Origin: Mastigias papua | Taxonomy: Eukaryota; Cnidaria; Scyphozoa; Rhizostomeae; Mastigiidae | DNA: 64,000 nt | Direction: 5' to 3' | NCBI GenBank assembly: GCA_964019165.1 | Contig: OZ025276.1 | Coordinates: 11,415,205-11,479,204, forward strand | Shown here: piece after piece, positions 1 through 14,200 of the stretch | Layout: every line of letters starts with the position of its first letter | Numbering within the stretch: position 1 is the stretch's first letter | Position numbers and translations under genes: made by a program | Notes under the pieces: generated by a model | What the model was told of the DNA's origin: nothing | The model's input: only the letters and a program-made list of their open reading frames with translations | The model's database searches: none

Positions 1-502
1 AAAATTTGCAACCCCAATTAAATACTGAATTCCTGAGAAATTTTCTAGTTTCTTTGAATTGACTGCAATCGTGAAAACTGGATCTTCACTTCACAGGAGA
101 ACGATTGTGAAAATGTGTCTGTAATGATTAGAATTAAGTCGATGAAGAAATTTCTGTTACATTCAAGTTTATCCTCCACTTTCCTTTCAGTTTTTATCTA
201 AAAGTTCTTCCAAATTGATCGATTTAATTTCCAACTCCAAATACATTTTCCCAACTCCAAGAAAGGAAGGGAATCCAGCATTGGATAATCCCCACTGTAA
301 AGAATATGAAATCTTTCTGTTTCAGTCCTAGGATATACTCTGCCTGGATTGGTAGACAACCAGCCAGTCAGTCGTTCAAACCTCACGAAATCCAGTGGCC
401 TTTATCCCAAGATAAGGTAAACAACGCATTCCATTCTAATAATAACAGCAATTGGCAATCTGTACAAAAACAGAAAACAGCAAACTAGATATAATTTCAA
501 AC
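1..502. other. Left edge, no exon recognised (3' continuation of the receptor gene)
   Basis: This stretch follows the donor of the last receptor exon I can identify (minus strand, donor at 502). I looked for the expected continuation of the eighth CIMR repeat, a Y-x-I-N-x-C block, and found none. I also see no transmembrane segment or cytoplasmic tail. The short open frames here have no recognisable content. It is best read as intron, with the remaining exons lying beyond the window. Confidence 0.5.
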
Positions 503-3500
503 CTTTCGTTTTGATAAGGGGTTCCAGGTTATACATGATATTCTTTGGTCCAGCAATTCTACACTGTACCGGCTCAGGGCTACATGCGAGAGACGTCTCA
601 AATTTAAAGTAGAATGTATTCTTTTTAATACTGTCAAATGAAGGTGTGCCGAGTGGTATATTTTTATTGCATATAAACATAATGATAGTTTCGTATTCAT
701 AACCATCACTTCGCCTTTCTCCATTACTAAAAGATGCAAAATAATGTTAAAACAACGTTATGCTACACATAGAGAAAAGAATTATAATCCTACAAAATGA
801 GATGAGGGAACTAACCTAGACTATGATGAGACCTCCAATAAAGTCCTACTCAAGTACATACATCACATAATCGTTGTGTAGTAGAGGTTGGTCTCCAGTA
901 GCTTTAGCATGCTATTCTTAGACGCTAACTTAGAAGAAATTGATTATATCAATAATGTAAAATAATATAATATAATATGATATAACATAATATAATATAT
1001 TATAATATAATGTAATATAATATAATACAATGTAATATAATGCAATGTAATATACTATAATCTCATATCACATCATATCATATCAATCATATATCATATA
1101 TCATATCATATCAATCATATCATATCATATATCATATCATATCATATATCATATCATATCATATCATAATATCATATCATATCATATCATATCATATCAT
1201 ATCATATCATATCATATCATATCATATCATATCATATCATATCATATCATATCATATCATATCATATCATATCATATCATATCATATCATATCATATATC
1301 ATATCATATATGATATCATATATCATTACCATAATATACACCTGGATTCCGCATAACACAGCTTTATTTGTCTACTGCATAAAATACACTCGAGGTATAC
1401 AACAAAAGTCCTGAAAACGCCATTAAGAAAATAAGTGCGTTAATTATGTACCTGTATTTGAGAGTTATTTGTCCCATGCTGTATGTAAGTTGTTTCGACA
1501 AGCTTCCAATTGTCGGGCTTGATTTACCTTGGCCGTTGAATTTGCAGGCAGCGGCTTCAAATCCGGGCCCAAGCTTGTTACAGCCAGATCCAGAGACATT
1601 TCCACAGATATTGATAATGTATGTATCAGCGCCACTTTTTACTTGATAAAATCCACTGCTTCTTCTCAAGGGTGACAGATTGAATGTGTACTGAGACACA
1701 GGGTCCTTGACCATGCAGGTTCCTTTACCACCACTTGTTGATCCACCAACTGGACAGGCATAAGAGGTTTCCCATTTAAATACTAAATTGCATTCATTGG
1801 AAGCAGATGCGTCAAACTCAGGACTGCCCTGAAAACATGACATTCAGTGAGTTTCACCACAAAAGACATCTAACATAGTCACTTTACTGTTGATGGAGAG
1901 GAAACAATGCACTTTGTGTCATGGCTGCTTTTCACAACTTAAGGATGGCTCCTGAATAGTAGGGGAATACTTAGGCCAGACACCAGCTACCAAAATTCCT
2001 TATCAACCATACTGTTGGGCCGCAAAGTTAAATTGAGTAAGAACAAAACATACTACCACGTTGGCCTCAAACATAACAGTGCCTCTTCACAACCCAATTA
2101 TCAACTTATCAAACTAAATTAGGGAGTCTATCAGATTCGTTCAGGATGCAAATAAAAAGTCGTGAATATTGAATATGGTCTGTCTTTCGTGCACTGTGTT
2201 CCTGATACGATATCATTAAACTAACATCAAAAACTCACTTCACCGCCACCACTTTTGCAAATAAACCGAATCCGTGATGTCACTCTCTCATTCTTTGCAC
2301 ACCAGCTACCATTCTTATAGACAATGATCAAGTCGCCATTTGATTGAATCGCAGGCGGTTGAGAAACAACGCCTAGGATTGATACAATTAGCAAGAATGA
2401 AAATCCATCTCAAGCAAACACACAAAAGGTAAAGTAAAAGCTACATTAAACTGGTAAAAGCATCATACAACTGAAGTTAAAGAGCAGTGCATTGACTTTA
2501 GCAAGAGTTGAAATCAGACCATTACTCTTTATTCCCTAAGATGCTGGTGCTTAATGGTGAAAAGTGTGCCGACTTAGCACCAAACTGAGCCCATATGTAT
2601 TGATAGGTATTTCTTGCAATCCACTAAGGAGATTGAAAAGAACCAGGAGGTCACCCAAGCGGGTTTCCCTCTCTTTAAGGATTGGCCTGTCGTGTTTCCG
2701 TGCCCTTTTTCCTCAGTGTGTTGGCATTGCTACGAGGAGTCGATAAATGAGTACAGACAAGGAAAGACGCGTTAAGAGGAGCTCCCACAAAATGCAGCGA
2801 ATAAAAGAAAAGACATTTCAGAATGACGGTGAGAGTATCATGGCATGGAAGCTGTTTTGGTGGTCTACATGAAGAACTTTAAGAATGGACTGTCGACTGT
2901 TGCGTTTGCATACTTATATTGAACATTAAAAAAAAGATAAATGGTAAATGTTGTGTTTAATATGGGCCGCACGCAATTTCCACAACAGTTATCAGTAGAA
3001 AAATATTGCTGTTTGCAAACCACCCCATGAGTGATGTACCTTTAGCAAACATGTATGGGTAGATTACTACTAAAAGATACATGCCTCAGCGTAGAGACAT
3101 GCGGTCAATAAAGATACCAATGTGCAAGCAAATACGACAAAATAAAATCTGTTTCATACCTAAATCTTGGATGAATGTTTCGACGCCTCCTTTACCAACC
3201 TGAACATCACATATAGCAGAAAATATTGAGCATCCATTTGGTCTTTTTGTTAGTGGCCGGCAGACGTTTATGTAGTATTTCCTATTGCCATTAACTGCCT
3301 GCCATCCATGAGGACTTGACAGCTTTGACAAATCATAATGACGATTCGTAGTTGCATCAAATGCATTGCATTCCACTATCTAAATGGGACACATATTCTC
3401 ACACTGATTTGTATCAATACTGAAATGCATGGTACATATGAATTCACTTTTATAGAACAATGTTTCTAATACACAGTCTTGAATTGTCTGTTTTATATCA

Positions 3501-6500
3501 CTTATTGCATCCTAAAGATTGGTGAAGAATGAGTCACAAGACAAGTAGTACTGTCGATGCAAGAGTTGTGAAGAACTGATGCTACTCTCTTAGGTGCAGC
3601 GTAGTCGAGGAGTATCGGTGAGGTGGCCCTTTTCCATGAAATACGAGACAAAATGGTTCACTTTGACTTGTTACCATATGGCAAGAAACGACTTCAAAAT
3701 CTTGCCGTAACATTTTCATGAGCAGATTGAATATCCTTAAAGAACTTGTCTGTACATCAGACTAAAGAACATGTCTGTAATTTCAGCTAAAATTCAGACT
3801 ATGGTTGTTCTCATATGCTATAGGACAAAATTTTAATGTATACATAGAAATATTATCTGAGTCCTATGGATTGTGCGCGTCTGTCAGTATGCGTGTTTTG
3901 TGCGTGTTGTTTGTGTTCATACGTGCTTCTATACCATAGTAAAGGGGCTTCAAAAGTTACATCAACCCCACTAACGTATATTACAATAACCATGAATTGA
4001 TGGTTATTCCTTCCATAAAGAAGAAGCAGGAACGCGTACCTTTGAATGACAGGCGTGTTTTGTATACCACAAGAAATTGTAGGTGCCACAAGCAATCTCC
4101 TCTTCAAACTGAGGCGTGCCAATTCCTGCATTTTCGTCACAAATGAAAGTAATATGCGTCTCTCTGAATTGACCATTACGACACTTCTCACCATGCAGAT
4201 AAGTCAGTTTTAGTAGACCATCAAAGTAAACAAGGGTGGAGGCTGCTTCGCCCAATATTTTTGCCATCTTTGTGGCAGGTTTGTATTGGCATGCTCCGAC
4301 AGACTTTCCATTCGCAGAGCATTTGGTCTGGCTAGAACCTTCGCAAACCTGGAAAGAAAGTTCGAAAGTTCAGCACAAATCATTAAGTTTGCTTAGTTGT
4401 TGCTTCAAATGGAGAAAGAAATCAAATTACAATAACAAGCAAGTATTTCTTCTGCACTTAGCCATTGCACTGATGATACAAACAAACTTCAAACGATCCT
4501 GCGTGACAAACAATCCGAAGAATATTGTCTGTAAAATGTCTTGAAACATTCTTGATTTTCAATGACATGTAGTCTCATAGTCGAATCCCATTTTATTTTA
4601 GCATTAGAGCCCTGACACATACTAGGTGGCCGTCTATTCACAGTATTGGTTTTCTTCCTAATCCTCTTGGAAACATGTAGTTTTATTCTATCATCTAGTC
4701 TCTACATGGTGTGTCCTACGTACCGGGCTTCGCATGGCAATGACAAATCAGTTAACTGCACAGTACATGGAAAGACAACATAACACAACTTCTCACTGAA
4801 AACTGGTATCCAGAAAATGTGATCCCTGCTTGTTTTAAGGAAAACTAGGCAAATAGTTTGGTTCGCAGGGGAATGTAAGTTGGAACAATAGCGAGTGGGA
4901 GAGATGCGGAGGCTGTGAAAGAAGTGATTGAGGGATGAAAACTAGCCAGAGAATAAACTTTAATCGTGTAATACAAACCATAAATCACAAAAAATACCTT
5001 GATTTGATATTCATACTCTTTCTTATCATCAAAGTGGCTGAAATAATCTTTCCCACTAACTGGTCTAGCTTTTGACAATGGGGTGAGGTCAAATGAGTAC
5101 CCAGCGACTGGGTCTGACACACTGCAACTTGATCCTATTCTTTTCCCGAGAGGACAAGCCACGGCTAGAGCAAAGAGGAGAACATTTCATGATCACCTTT
5201 GCTAAAGAACAGCAAGGTAAGAATAGATGACGAATAAGAACTATCACATTTTCAATGACTTTATGCAAACCTACCTGTCTGCCAAACAAACTCGTAATCA
5301 CATTCATCTGGTGACTTGCTTATTAATACAGGAGCATTTGACAGCTGTCCTGGGTGACATATGAATGTCACGACTGAGCGACGACGTTTGTTTGTTCCAC
5401 ACGTTGACCCATTTGTATAGACGAGTCGCAATGAGTTCTTAGTATCCGACACGAGCTTTGATTCGAATTTTCCAAGGCCTATCCCAGAGCTTCCAGACAC
5501 GATGCAAGCAGCATTATCAGTGGGGCAGTGTCTTGTTACACTGTTTACGTTCAAAGTCCCACAGACATTCATGTAGATACTATCAAGTCGACTTGTGGTA
5601 CTGTCTTCAGCACGCCAGTTCTCCGCATCAGGTTTGATGAGTGCAGTAAGATCATATACTTGATTTCTTGAAGTTATGACACGACATTCGTTGCCAGTTT
5701 TTCTTGCTCTGGGGCACACTAAACTCGTAGGCCAATCAAAGAAATAATTGCAGTAATCTTCATGATTAAACCTTGGTGTGCCTTGGCTTGCCGATTCATT
5801 ACAATAAAACCTTATGATTGTAGATCTTCGGAGTCCTGACGCACACGGCGCTCCATGACTGTAAACTAGCATTAACTGTGCATCAACATAACGCAGTTTC
5901 ATACCCTTTGAACTGCCGGTTTTCTTGGACTGTCCTCTGCCTTGAATTACCTGGCAGGCTGCCACTTCAGTTTCTGCAGTATCAAAAGCAATAGGAATTA
6001 CTTTGAAATGACAGGCTGGAATATCAAACTGGAGGCTTGGTATAATATGTTGGTACTACAGAACTTCACTATAGCTCCAAAAAGCGGGAAGATTCGTTAA
6101 GCATACTGAAAAGCTTTTTCTTCCGACACTCGTCAGCAGAATAGTATGAAACTTCTGATAGCGACCGAAAGGGGAACCGAAATATATAGCCAAATGAGGA
6201 TGAACGTGATATGATGAATAATGCCTCTAGTTGACCCTATGATTGAAAATTGGCACCTATTCACCTTTGTTTACTTGAAGAGTCCAACTGAGAAAATGAA
6301 TTCTGTTTGTATACACAAGATTGGGTTTTGAGTCTTAATGTAAACTGATTCCAAAACATTTAAACGAAAGGACGATCTTGCTTGCCCTATGATCCGAAAA
6401 TTATCATCTGTGTATGTTTTGGCACATTCCTATGGACGAATCATAATTCATTTTAGTATCATTGTTAATGCACATACAAGGTGGCTGTTCTCTCATTTTA

Positions 6501-9500
6501 TTGCTTCTCTTCCTGATGCTCATGGGAAATTGAGTAAGAGCTACATACCATCACACTATCATCAGAGCTACATACCAGTACACACCACCAGAATGCATTT
6601 AGAATTGCAACAACAGGCTATATGTTCACATTTTCAGGTGAAATGACTGTTTCCCTGTGACTGTATTGCTATAATGCTCAAAAAAATATAGAAATCCCAC
6701 AAATTCAGTGTTATCCCATCTGCTACACTCCCTGGGATGGAGGTACCTAGCACTACAATTAAATTGTACAGTGATAGTGTAAAGGTATGTAGCTCAGACT
6801 CAGTCAGAGTACAGCTAGCTCAAATCCCACTCTAATATGCTATAGGCAATAGCCAATAAAGAATTTATATGCACTCAACTGTCAACCTATTCTAATGGCA
6901 TATTTCTTGCTGCTTATCAGTGTATAAAAGCAAGGCAACTTACCACCTTTTCCACAAGGAAAGTCCCTCATCTCTCCACAGACATTAAGAAAATACTCAT
7001 AACTTGAACTGCTTTTTGGGTCTGTATATGGAACCTTATAATATTTCCCTGGCTCGCGCTTCAGTGGCCTGAGATCAAATGCTCCATCTTTTGTTGCAAT
7101 TGTACAGTTATTGGACACTTGGTCATTGGATGGACAGGCATGTTCTGTTTCCCATAGTACTTCATAATGGCATAATGAAGATGATTGTAACACAGGGCCA
7201 TGACCACCCTACAAAGTGAAAGTTCATTGTTTTCAAAATCTGCTTACACCATTATTTTCTAACAATGTAGGATTCAGCATTGTATTTACTCTTATACCTT
7301 GAATAATACCCCCTTCCTTCTTCATTACCATTCAAATTTTCACTTCTTTAGCTATAGTCTCCTAATGTATTAAGACATTGTGCAAAAGTTTCAGGCCTCC
7401 TTGTTCTGTTCTTTTATTATCTGAGGTCTAAGAGAGTGGTTATTTACATATTTCAATAAGTTGCTACTTCTAGCACCAAGCTCTTCAGGTAGTGTTGAAT
7501 GTCCTTCTCCATTCCTTCTTATTCTCTGTTAAGCACATAATGAGTAGTATATTCCTATTGTATAGATTCAGAACTTCTTGATTATATCCATGGGATATTC
7601 ATATTGGGGATGATAATACACAGAAACATCTCTGTTGTTTCACCTTCTATGGTGATTATAATGACTTAGGCAGTTGCTATAATCATTCTACTCCTATTGT
7701 ATCTCTATCTGTTGCTGTCCTCATTACAAATGTTGAACATTTCTACATAATTATGGAGACAATTTCTAAACTGTCTCAGATTTTTGCATTCATTGTATTG
7801 GATGATTGTGTGTCATGTGACTTCTCTGCTATTGTATTGCATTCTATTCTTCTGCTGTTTAGTAGATGAAATGATTCAGCAAAGGCCAAACATGTGACAT
7901 CTTCCTGAATGTTTTTTCTCTGTTAAAGCACCAAAATGGTAACAATAATTTCATAAAAAAGCTGTGATGCTCAAGGTCAGAATCAATCCAACAGGTATAT
8001 TCTCAAATCAAATGTGCCCATATTAAAACAAAATTCATCAACACTTACTATCTCTGAAACAGCTTTTGGACATACAAATGTTATATTTGTAGAACACCCA
8101 GAAGTTGCATTTGCATAGCTTAGATGTATAGTGTAGTCATTAACCATTTCCAATTTGGAAAAACCAACAATGTGACCAGTATCCTTTCCATTTGTACAGG
8201 ATGATGAGCCTTCTGGACAATGCTTGCCTGGTGCAACATCACCTGTTATTTCTCTGCAGACATTTATGTACAGGTCAGGTACATCTGATGATGCAACCTG
8301 ATGTCCACCTGCATAAAACAAAGAAATGATATCAAAATTTTAAGTTCTACTGAGCTGAATAAAAGGTTTCATTTTTTTATAAAATATATGTTTATACATA
8401 CATAAACTGATATGGAACATACATAGCAATGAGAGAATCAAGTTCCTAGAATTAAAATATTTTATGCTTAAAGCATTACTAGTAAACAACAATTGTACCT
8501 CTAACTTTCACAAGTTGTGTTAAATCTCTAATCTTTTTGTGTCTGTCAATGATAGCACATGGAACTTCATTTACCCTCTTTGCAGACTGGCATGCCTCTG
8601 TTGTTGTGAATTCAAATATAAATTTGCAACCATTTTGTTCAATAAATTCGAGATTCCCCTAAATCAACAAATAGCATTGATTTCAAATAAGTAACAAAAA
8701 TATATGCTCTCAGTCAATAATTTGAGTATATTTTAAATGCTAAAAGAGCCTAGTTTTTCTTGGATTCACCAATGTGTATATGAAACACCAATAACATCAT
8801 AAAGGCATAAGCTCCTTTGATGCAGACCTTTGATTGTGATTTTATGAGCAGGTAAGATACATGTCCAAATTTCAACTGCTACTATTTATCCTCACTATTT
8901 ATTGCATATGAGCTTAGTAAACATAGTCCCCAATGGTGATAAATTTTTAGTGTCAAGTCATATTGATTAGGAACCATAAATGTAGATAGAAATGGATGTG
9001 GTAGTATTTCTTAAGTGTGTCTTTGGTGATTATCTTCATCTAGATTGGATGCTTAACTCAAAGTAACAAGGCGAATCATGTGCAATCAGTAGAAACAGCT
9101 CTGTATAATAGAGCTTCTACTATGACAACCAGAACACTACCTAATGCACCCTGGGTCAAAGTTGTCTTCTATATTGTTCTTTTCTTTATAAAATGCTTTC
9201 ATTATGGTCTAAGGGACCTCTGTGTTTACAAATTGTAAAATGAAATGAAAAATGAAACGAAATGAAACAAGAAATTAAAAATGACAGCAATCTACAGAGC
9301 AGAGGGATAACAAGTTGGAATAAATCAAACCAAACATACAAGAGTTTTCCCACATATGAAATATATCTCCGATGTATAATTTTTGGTAGTATCAGCTGGG
9401 CAATTATTTCCACTCTTGTAAATTGCGCTGAACCCCGACTTATCAGCCGCAACGCTTAGCTGAGTTGATGTATCCTTCTTGCCTAGGTTTGTCTTGCTTG

Positions 9501-9876
9501 TAGGTTCGGTGCCTATTCTGCAGACAGCTGCTCCGTTACAGTTTGACTGCTGCTTACAAAATGATACACTATACACAGTGTTACCTTCAGGAACCGACCA
9601 GACCCTAAAATAAAACATTAAACGGTAAATTTATGAATATCGCAGCTTATCTGATAATGAAGGTCTTGCTTTCTGGCAGCTCAGAAGAGCTGATTGAAAG
9701 CTTATCGTGCTCTACATCCACTACAGAATATATTGGAAAAACACTTACCAATCCGAAATTGAGAAGCTTCTATCTCCAATTGTATAAGTACAAGTCCTAA
9801 TACTCGCTATACCAAAAAAATTCCACGAAAATACGCCTAAAAGGATATAGGCACAGCTCGACCATTTGGCAGCCAT
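503..9876 (-). CDS. IGF2R: Cation-independent mannose-6-phosphate receptor (IGF2R-like), 5' part
   Basis: Sorting receptor that in other animals binds mannose-6-phosphate-tagged lysosomal hydrolases in the trans-Golgi and endosomes. Exons on the minus strand: 9876-9749, 9604-9340, 8658-8499, 8308-8049, 7208-6944, 5973-5275, 5164-4998, 4348-4040, 3379-3160, 2372-2239, 1828-1452, 726-503; phases agree throughout (3,208 nt, about 1,069 residues). The start ATG at 9876 opens a hydrophobic signal peptide. The rest is a tandem array of CIMR/MRH repeats, each with a Y-x-I-N-x-C block, an N-G-x-x-C turn, an R-S-T-I-x-F-x-C strand and a closing F-x-W-x-T-x-x-A-C-P block. The closing block is seen seven times (VLWETEHACP, FKWETSYACP and others) and an eighth repeat begins. 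Human IGF2R has 15 repeats, so half or more may lie off the left edge, including membrane anchor and tail. The repeat in exon 5973-5275 has the ExxCxYxF and RRSTIIRF features expected near a sugar pocket. The family call is firm; ligand specificity is inference. Confidence 0.9.
961..1327. repeat. Pentanucleotide microsatellite (ATATC)n
   Basis: Several hundred bases built from CATAT/ATATC pentamers, nearly pure from about 1150 to 1290 and with TATAATATAA-type variants on the left. It lies in the receptor intron between the exons ending at 1452 and starting at 726. It is non-coding and probably length-variable. Confidence 0.95.
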
Positions 9877-11274
9877 GTCACTTACTCATCACAAGGGTAA
9901 AAACAACTTAAATTCGATTGGCACACTCACGTGACTGACCTGCCGCTTCATTACAGAATTGTCAAAAATAGACTAGGAACAACAACCCTCACTGAAAGAC
10001 AAACGCTGATTTGCCAATACTCCTTTAAACTTCCATGAATTAGGTACAGTCAGGCCAGTTCGAACAGTGAGATGTGGGCAGCATGTCACACCCCAGCTGT
10101 GCCCCAGGCAAAATATCTAAAGTTGCAATTTCTATCGGCCAGCAAGTCACTCTAATTTATCTGTATTTGATAGGAACCTAAGAAGAATTTTCGTGCTGCG
10201 GGGCAGCAGATAGGTACACAATTTGCCGACGAATTGCACGTACATTCTGTAAACATTATTTATTAATGGGACCTACCTCAATCTTTTACATCTACAACTT
10301 GCTACACGGTTAATTGGCTTTGAGCCATTGCCTATTTAAGCGTGGTCTTGACCACACTTGGTGATCTTGTAAATCGAGGGTGTGGTCTTGGACCTTGAAG
10401 TTTGGTGAACTTTTGGTAATGTTGAAAGACTCCTAAGTTTTCTCTAGTCTGTTTTTACTATCATTCCTTACAATAGCCTTTGGTAATACTTCATGATGAG
10501 CCATGGAGGACGTTTAATACCATTAAATGTAATGTCAAAAAGTAGAAACGCAACGTCTGACAGTAGAAACGTAACGCAAACACCACTAAACGCAACATGG
10601 AATAGCAGAAACGTTACGTCAACCAGCAGAAACTTAATGTCAACCACCGTTGAACATGATGGGAGGTGGCCAAGTTTCACCAATGCATAGTGAGGTCATG
10701 GAAATCCTTCTTCAAATAGGTAGACTGGTTGGCGCAGATTACAACTAGAAAAAGAGCCATAATTCTCTCTCCAAGTAATATTTGCATAAACGTATAAAGG
10801 TGCTTTACAATGCCGACACCTTGCACTTAAAATAAAACGGTTGAATATTTCAATAAAGACAACTCATAAAAGAGCGTACGAAAAACTGGTGCTTTTGTAG
10901 AAGAACCAATAGTCTCCAGTCACAAAACTGTGATAGGGCACAGGCATTTCGCGACAGAAAAAGGCCTCTGATGTATTTTAACATGTTCCTGAGTTCGATT
11001 AGAGTATTCGATCATGCTCTTGAAACAAAATACACAATTATTTACTTAGATCTGTGAAGTCTGTTGTAATCAAAGTGCTGTAACTCTAATAATTACAGAA
11101 GCTCTTCAGAGGGTAACTTTTCAACAGTTTCGAGTTAGGTATCTATACTAAATTGGGTCCTCTAGTCTTGCACCCTAGCAATCACCAGCTTTACAAAATC
11201 GAGCACCTAAAAAAGTTTACATTTAAACTGTAACTAAAGCTGTAAAGCTATCGCGCAGTATGAGTTTCCTCAAA
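9877..11274. other. Intergenic: receptor promoter side and SRRM1 3' side
   Basis: About 1.4 kb between the receptor start codon and the SRRM1 stop codon; both genes read on the minus strand. It should hold the receptor promoter and 5' UTR (right of 9876) and the SRRM1 3' UTR and poly(A) site (left of 11275). I find no convincing TATA box and no AATAAA on the minus strand close to the SRRM1 stop. The only clear structure is the 21-base minisatellite listed separately. The short open frames over that repeat are by-products of its 7-codon period. Confidence 0.6.
10520..10645. repeat. 21-base minisatellite, six copies
   Basis: Six consecutive 21-base units, at 10520, 10541, 10562, 10583, 10604 and 10625. 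Each is a variant of a core with AGYAGAAACG followed by YAAYGTCAA. Because 21 is a multiple of three, both strands keep short open frames with a 7-residue period. The units differ at several positions, so the array is old. Confidence 0.85.
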
Positions 11275-14200
11275 TCAATCAGACGATGAAACAGATGACT
11301 CCTTTTGGCGACGTTGCATCGACTGTAACGCTTTCTCTCGTAGCTTCTTTTCCAATTCAACATCGTCATCACTTTCGCTTGCATCAGATTCGTCCTACGA
11401 AAGAAGAACAACAGGAGTTAATTAAACATCATAGCACCAATGCAAATCCAATAAAATGCCCACATGTATTCGGAACTAAGTGTTTAACTTCCAAACATCA
11501 CACCGGGGCAAAGGACGAGAGAGATGCTACAATACTCGCCAAAAGTCCTGGGACACTTCCCACTTTTTGTATTCTGCAACGAACTTTCATCCCCCTCTCC
11601 CCCTGAAACAATGCTGGTTTTCTGGAGAAGTACCTGCGATAATGGGAAAATTTCGCGTGCACACCAACTTAAAGTGTCCCACAAGCGAACCAACATTGTT
11701 CTGGGGGGAAGGGGGGTGCGTGTTTGTAGCAACTATGACAATAAGTAGAGGAAAGTGGTTTTTTATCTGTTTCTTCTAAGTGTCCCAAGGACGTTTGGCG
11801 ACTATTGTAGGTCCAGCAATCGACATATAAATATATAAAAATACAGAAAAAGAAAACAGGCATAAATCCTTAGAACAAACTTTCTGCCTTTACCCGGAAT
11901 ACTTTTAAAAGATTTGCAAAAAATCAAGTCATTACGACGTTTTCTTAAAATGTTTCAACTTTTAAAAAGCACCAGCAACACCAACAATACCAACAACTTA
12001 GACGAGGCAACTGCGAGACAAGAAATGAGATGTTTTCTAATGCTTGTGTCTTGTAAAAACGTGCAAGAGCATATCCTACTTAGTGACAATACTAGAGTTA
12101 ACGACATTGAAACGTCATCCAATAAAACTGTTAACATATGCGTCTATTACAACGGGTTTAAATGCAACCTAACAACAGAATGAAAGAGAACATATACTGT
12201 AATTTCCCATGAATTACTTTTTTGTCTTTGCTCGAATAACGTAAGGACAAATTAACTTACAGGTGTAATATATTCATAGCATCAAAATGAGTAGAAATCA
12301 TCTTGAATCAAGAATGTTTGAATACCTTCTTTTTATCTTTACGCTTCTTGTGCTTTCGTTTCTTGTGTTTTGATGAACCATGCGAGTGTGCTTTCTTGTG
12401 TTTACGATGCTTTTTCTTCTTCTTTTCCTTTGTTTCCACATTACTATCCTGAAAAGAACATCAAAGCAAACCTTAAGTCCACAAAATATTTGAACAGTCA
12501 ATAACACTTACCAAAATTACTAGACAAGTTTCAACCTGGGTATAGCTTGTAAACAACTTAAATATGACTAACTTCTCAAGCAATCAGCTTATTTACACTT
12601 TATTGCTTCGCTCATCCTCCTCCCCTACTCTTTCATTTGATACTTTTATTCTCTTCCCGTCTCCCCCCTCCCGTGCTTCTGATCTATATTCCTTGCATTA
12701 AGGACAAATCAACTGAATCTTTAACTAAATCTCTTTCTAAGGGGGTTAAATTGAACAGGATGACAAAGCAAAATACACAACTTATTTGGCAATGCTATCT
12801 CGAGGTACAAGCAAAGAAAACCATCATAATTTCTATACATAAACTATCTCAGTATATATTGCCAAGACAGTGTAGTTAGGTAATAAATACTAACCTCACT
12901 ACTACGATCAACCTCCATTTGATCTTCCTCTTCTTCATCATCATCGTCATCGTCACCATGTCTCTCTCCCTTGCGCTGCGGCTTTTCTGGTGCTTTCTTC
13001 TTCGGCTTTTGCTTCTTCCTATCTCCTTCGCTTTCTGATTTCTCCTCACTCTCGCTCTCCTCTGATTCACTTTCCTCTTTTCTTTTGCCCCTCTTCTTCT
13101 CCTTCACCGCAGGTGATGTCTCTCTTTCTGGCTTACGTCTCCTCTTCTCCGCTGAGGCCGTTGTTTGCTTTCTATCATCTTCCGACTCAGAATCTTCAGA
13201 ATTTCTAGGAACAGATTCTCCTTCCCTAGTTTTGTGATCTTTCCTAAACTTACTAGGTGATTCAGGTCTGGTGACTGGCCTTCCACGCCTATCCTTTGCT
13301 TGAGCAGGTATGTCTCTCCGTCTTTTGTCGGTTCTTTCTGATTCCGACGGTTCCTTTTTCCTCCTCTTACGAGCCGGATCTCTTCTATCTGGACTTGGAG
13401 ATTCTGATCTTTCTTTGCTTTTTGTCTTCTTTTCTACTTTCTTCAAGTCTTCCTTTTTCTAGTTAGGCAAAACAATCAAATAAGAACAAAAAAAGAACGA
13501 AGATATAACTACTAACATCTATTATCAATGTGAAAAATTGAAAGCAATAAACATGTAAGAGACCAATAACATACATAGTTAATCTGAATATTATTAAACT
13601 TTGATTGCTAAACTATCTGCAAAAGTCCTACAATTTGAATGATATTTTAACATGTCAGTCTGTAGAGATTTAGAAACACCAGCTCCAACCCACCTACATT
13701 GCTCTTCAAACGCAACTTATACTTAAAATTCTACAAATTTTTATAATTATAATTATTAAAATTATTGCAAATTGCTTACTTTATCTTTGCGATTTCCTCG
13801 TTGCTTCCTCCTATGCTTTCCATCACTTTCTGAGCCCGATTCATCTTCTGACGTTTCTTCTTTCTTTTCCTTCCTCTTCTTTTTCTTTTTCTTCTTTTGT
13901 TCATCATCTGAACCGCTTTCTTCTTCACTTTCAGACGATACCGGTGTTCTTTTTCGCATAGTTACAACACGCTTAGGTTGCTTTTCCTCATCCTTTATTC
14001 CCCCTTCAGATTCTGACTCGGATGAAGATGGGGATCGCTTCCTTTTCCTTCCCTTCTCCTTCTTTCTTTCTTTCAACGACTCCTCAATCTTTTTCTTCTC
14101 TTTTCTCTGATGTCTCCTCTTCGTTTCCATTTCGGATTCTGAAGAGGATTCTGAGTGTTCAGATCCACGAACTCGACGTCCTTTTTCCTTAAATAAAACA

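Noticed and set aside
961..1327. Direct repeats resembling a CRISPR or satellite array
   Set aside because: A simple pentanucleotide microsatellite without spacers, in an animal intron.
6780..6838. Possible third tRNA-like head (TAGCTCAG followed by AGCTCAAATCCCACTC) in a receptor intron
   Set aside because: The A and B boxes are too close together and no acceptor stem forms; at most a truncated SINE.
11480..11779. Several overlapping open frames on both strands
   Set aside because: They lie within the Tc1/mariner-type MITE and its inverted repeats and carry no transposase motifs.
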